Below the pieces are notes generated by a model, which was given only the letters and a program-made list of their open reading frames with translations, was not told the origin of the DNA and searched no databases. A program made the translations under genes and the position numbers. Shown piece after piece: positions 61,639 to 64,000 of a stretch of DNA of 64,000 nucleotides. The DNA is taken from the NCBI RefSeq assembly GCF_021404545.1, contig NZ_JAAWWD010000060.1, positions 62,001 through 126,000 of the forward strand. The letters are read 5' to 3'. Source of the DNA: Aestuariivita sp. (GTDB taxonomy: Bacteria > Pseudomonadota > Alphaproteobacteria > Rhodobacterales > Rhodobacteraceae). The first letter of the stretch is position 1, and each line of letters begins with the position of its first letter.

Positions 61639-61778
61639 GCTGTTTTCGCGGGCTGGTCGCGCCGGTGCCAAGGGCGCGAAAAACCAACCCTTCCTCTTGC
61701 ACGCTTGCCCAATATGTTGCACGACGGGCGGGTTGACGGATCGCTCCACCACCGGGTGGAAATGAAAGGAACTGTTCC

Positions 61779-62765
61779 ATGGCTGACGGCGCAATCGAGA
61801 TGACTGCCAAACCGACCGAAGAGGTTTCGGTCCGCGAGGTGTTTGGTATCGACACCGACATGACGGTGCGCAGCTTCGGCGAGCGGACAGAACGGGTGCC
61901 CGAGCTGGATCATACCTATAAATTCGATCCCGAAACGACGCTGGCCATCCTGGCGGGGTTCGCCCGCAACCGCCGGGTCATGATCCAAGGCTATCACGGG
62001 ACCGGAAAATCCACCCATATCGAGCAGGTTGCGGCACGGCTGAACTGGCCGACGGTGCGGGTGAACCTCGACAGCCACATTTCGCGGATCGATCTGATCG
62101 GCAAGGACGCGATCAAGCTGCGCGATGGCAAGCAGGTGACCGAATTTCACGAGGGTATCCTGCCTTGGGCCTTGCGCAACCCCTGCGCCATCGTGTTCGA
62201 CGAATACGATGCCGGCCGCGCCGACGTGATGTTCGTCATCCAGCGCGTGCTGGAGCATGACGGCAAGCTCACCCTGCTCGATCAGAACGAGATCATCACG
62301 CCGAACCCCTATTTCCGCCTCTTCGCCACGGCCAATACCGTGGGTCTGGGCGACACGACGGGCCTTTATCACGGCACCCAGCAGATCAACCAGGCCCAGA
62401 TGGACCGCTGGTCGCTGGTGGCCACGCTGAACTATCTCAGCCACGATGCGGAGGTGGCCATCGTTCTGGCCAAGGCGCCGCATTACAACACCGAGAAAGG
62501 GCGCAAGACAGTCAGCCAGATGGTGACTTTGGCCGACTTGACGCGCACGGCCTTTATGAACGGCGATCTTTCGACCGTGATGAGCCCGCGAACGGTCATC
62601 ACCTGGGCGCAGAACGCCGAGATTTTCCGCAATGTCGGTTATTCCTTCCGCCTGTCGTTCCTGAACAAATGCGATGAGCTGGAACGCCAGACCGTGGCGG
62701 AGTTCTATCAACGCTGCTTTGACGAGGAACTGCCCGAAAGCGCGGCGAGCGCGGCACTGATCTGA
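61779..62765 (+). CDS. cobS: Aerobic cobaltochelatase subunit CobS
   Basis: A 328-residue AAA+ ATPase that drives cobalt insertion by CobN in aerobic cobalamin synthesis. Walker A is GYHGTGKST (71-79), Walker B is [13 protein letters not shown], and the sensor-1 region is [14 protein letters not shown]. The N-terminal [23 protein letters not shown] is typical of CobS. cobT, the usual partner, is not the next gene; a nuclease lipoprotein begins at its stop codon. The long leader (240 bases) carries the TGACACA hairpins. Confidence 0.94.
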   Translation: MADGAIEMTAKPTEEVSVREVFGIDTDMTVRSFGERTERVPELDHTYKFDPETTLAILAGFARNRRVMIQGYHGTGKSTHIEQVAARLNWPTVRVNLDSHISRIDLIGKDAIKLRDGKQVTEFHEGILPWALRNPCAIVFDEYDAGRADVMFVIQRVLEHDGKLTLLDQNEIITPNPYFRLFATANTVGLGDTTGLYHGTQQINQAQMDRWSLVATLNYLSHDAEVAIVLAKAPHYNTEKGRKTVSQMVTLADLTRTAFMNGDLSTVMSPRTVITWAQNAEIFRNVGYSFRLSFLNKCDELERQTVAEFYQRCFDEELPESAASAALI

Positions 62766-63220
62766 TACGCTTCGCAGGCGCGCTGATCGCGGCCTGCCTC
62801 TGCCTTGCCGGATGCACCTCGCAGACGGGTCTGCGGACGATTGCCGGGATCCCGACGCGCGACAATTCGGTCTGTGACATTGTCGAGGTCGTTGACGGGG
62901 ATACCGTCAAGATGGTCTGCAACACTGGTCGCGGCGGATCGGTGCGGCTCACCGGATACGACACGCCAGAGACCTTCCGCCCCGGATGTACGGCCGAGCT
63001 GCACCTGGGCCGGAGCGCGACGGTCTATCTTGAACAGCGCCTGCGCACAGCGCAAATGATCGCTGTCGAGATGGAGGGCAAGGACAGGTATGATCGCCTT
63101 CTGGTCCGCATGCGCCTTGATGGCCGCGATCTGGCACAGATCATGATCTCTCAAGGGCTGGCCGTGCCCTATGACGGCGGGCGGCGCATCAACTGGTGTG
63201 ACCGCCTGCGGCAAAGCTGA
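62762..63220 (+). CDS. Thermonuclease-family lipoprotein with non-standard start
   Basis: The frame gives an SNase-like domain: [41 protein letters not shown] and [18 protein letters not shown], the nuclease core with Arg and Asp residues. Read upstream in the same frame it has a lipoprotein signal: [18 protein letters not shown], lipobox LAGC. That signal is in frame only back to a stop at 62720, and between there and 62912 no ATG, GTG or TTG exists. I therefore start at CTG 62762, which would overlap the cobS stop; if the start is the ATG at 62912 the signal and part of the domain would be lost. About 152 residues. Confidence 0.7.
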   Translation: MIRFAGALIAACLCLAGCTSQTGLRTIAGIPTRDNSVCDIVEVVDGDTVKMVCNTGRGGSVRLTGYDTPETFRPGCTAELHLGRSATVYLEQRLRTAQMIAVEMEGKDRYDRLLVRMRLDGRDLAQIMISQGLAVPYDGGRRINWCDRLRQS

Positions 63221-63385
63221 GCCGTCACCTTTCGCACGGCAACCACAGAACGCTGCGTCAAACCCTTCGGCGGGATTGCGCCGATGCGCTGGGATGCGTA
63301 GGATTCCGCGCAAGGGAAGACGGCTGTGTTCGCGCCACCATGCCCAAGACCTGGTCGATGCAGCCCCGGGTACAAGGATAGCGAC
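63221..63385. other. Intergenic gap before the secreted protein gene
   Basis: 165 bases with no ORF or structure that I could support; probably holds the promoter of the following gene. Confidence 0.4.
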
Positions 63386-63802
63386 ATGCGCAAGACTGCA
63401 CTTGCGGCTGTGGTCACGCTCGTGTCATGGGCGGCAACAGCCACGGCCGGGACACCTTCGGTGGCCCTTCTGGAGATAGACGACAACAGGCTGACCCCCA
63501 TTGCAGCGACATTTCCGCCGATGTCGGAGGCTGCGATCGGGCAGCGATGTCAGGGGTTTTTTCGCGCCATGCAGGTACGCCGCCAACTGGCCCAGGCGAT
63601 GGGTCTGCGCAACCTCGACCTTTTTGCGTTTCTGACGGATCTGCCGCTGGCCCGTCTGACCGGGACAGAGGCGACGGGGCGCGATTTCGTCACCTCCTAT
63701 ATGGTTGCCTTCGGCCCGCTGAACCCGCCGCGCACCGCGCGGTCGGGCCTTTTCAACGCGGACCGGAAAACCTGCACGGAGTTCCTTGACGCGCTGGGGT
63801 GA
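63386..63802 (+). CDS. Small secreted/periplasmic protein of unknown function
   Basis: A 138-residue protein with a signal peptide (MRKTALAAVVTLVSWAATATA, cleavage after about 21). The mature part, about 117 residues, contains two cysteines likely to form a disulphide (RCQGFF and KTCTEF) and a Leu-rich middle (QAMGLRNLDLFAFLTDLPLARL). I recognise no family. AAGGAT lies six bases before the ATG at 63386; the longer open frame upstream is unlikely. It is 18 bases from the next gene. Confidence 0.65.
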   Translation: MRKTALAAVVTLVSWAATATAGTPSVALLEIDDNRLTPIAATFPPMSEAAIGQRCQGFFRAMQVRRQLAQAMGLRNLDLFAFLTDLPLARLTGTEATGRDFVTSYMVAFGPLNPPRTARSGLFNADRKTCTEFLDALG

Positions 63803-63820
63803 CACCGGCATGACAGGCGA

Positions 63821-64000
63821 ATGAACAAGCGTCTTCATATCGGGTTGATCGGCGGCATCGGTGTGGCTGCGGCGCTGGCCTATTACCAGCGTCTGTCGCG
63901 CGCTGTGGAGGGGCCGCTGGAGTTGACCGTTGTCCACGCTCAGGTCGCCGATCTGCTGACAAACAGTCTGGCGGACGACCGCCGCGCCCAGGCCGAGATC
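63821..64000 (+). CDS. Aspartate/glutamate racemase family protein, 5' part only
   Basis: Sixty residues at the window edge: MNKRLHIGLIGGIGVAAALAYYQRL and TVVHAQVADLLTNSL. The N-terminal IGLIGGIG-x-AAALAYYQ pattern is that of the Asp/Glu/hydantoin racemase superfamily, whose first catalytic Cys would be further on, outside the window. Such enzymes racemise aspartate or glutamate, or decarboxylate malonates. The gene begins 18 bases after the previous stop and is probably its partner. Confidence 0.65.
   Translation, partial: MNKRLHIGLIGGIGVAAALAYYQRLSRAVEGPLELTVVHAQVADLLTNSLADDRRAQAEI

Noticed and set aside
1-64000. CRISPR arrays, tRNA, rRNA, prophage, insertion sequences
   Set aside because: No regularly spaced repeats, cloverleaf patterns, integrase or transposase motifs were seen in either strand while reading.

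Overview
The window looks like a chromosomal segment of a Rhodobacteraceae (Roseobacter-group) alphaproteobacterium. The DNA is GC-rich with strong third-position GC. The gene set fits: a leucine-degradation (liu) cluster, fused PntA with PntB, aerobic CobS, LpcC-like LPS core glycosyltransferase, DUF3422, Hint/RTX protein, malate synthase G, DppABCDF-type importer and isoquinoline-1-oxidoreductase-like Mo enzyme. I see no rRNA, tRNA, CRISPR array, phage or insertion sequence. The assignment to genus level is not possible from sequence reading alone.

Layout. 1-8 kb: leucine/isovalerate catabolism on the minus strand (ivd, mccB, mccA, a GST, HMG-CoA lyase, a truncated methylglutaconyl-CoA hydratase), interrupted by a plus-strand ompW that has a perfect FNR-type box. 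8-18.5 kb: DegT aminotransferase, phosphoglycolate phosphatase, glmU-glmS, AlkD-like, RidA-like, a lipoprotein, then a translationally coupled moaA-waaA-glycosyltransferase unit. 18.6-32.4 kb: a divergent uptake/hydrolysis locus. The plus strand encodes binding protein and permeases; the minus strand encodes a fused double ATPase, VOC protein, SDR, ArgE-like deacetylase and four tandem M20D amidohydrolases. 32.4-43.3 kb: DUF3422, pntAB, an isoprenylcysteine-type methyltransferase, an SDR, and a TetR-controlled two-subunit molybdenum hydroxylase. 43.5-50.4 kb: RTX/Hint protein, a C26 glutamine amidotransferase-like hydrolase, and a glc-like group (GlcG/HbpS protein, two unknown small proteins, glcB). 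50.4-64 kb: photolyase/cryptochrome with a tiny DUF2256 zinc-ribbon-like partner, pepN and three coupled genes, gatB, thioesterase, DUF4177, BolA, DnaJ-like, cobS, a nuclease lipoprotein and the start of an Asp/Glu racemase gene.

How the parts fit. The liu genes would convert isovaleryl-CoA to acetoacetate and acetyl-CoA. The 18.6-32.4 kb locus reads as import of peptides or N-acylated amino acids followed by intracellular amide hydrolysis; the four near-identical-length amidohydrolases next to a dedicated importer are the most unusual gene-level feature. GlcB with a GlcG-like protein suggests glyoxylate/glycolate metabolism.

Non-coding signals stand out: a class II-like FNR promoter before ompW, palindromic operators before ivd and in the tetR/iorAB divergent region, a textbook terminator after glcB, a REP-like element overlapping the gatB stop codon, and two clusters of hairpins with unrelated stems but the same TGACACA/TGTGTCA apex (38.0 kb and 61.5 kb), which may be an undescribed interspersed element.
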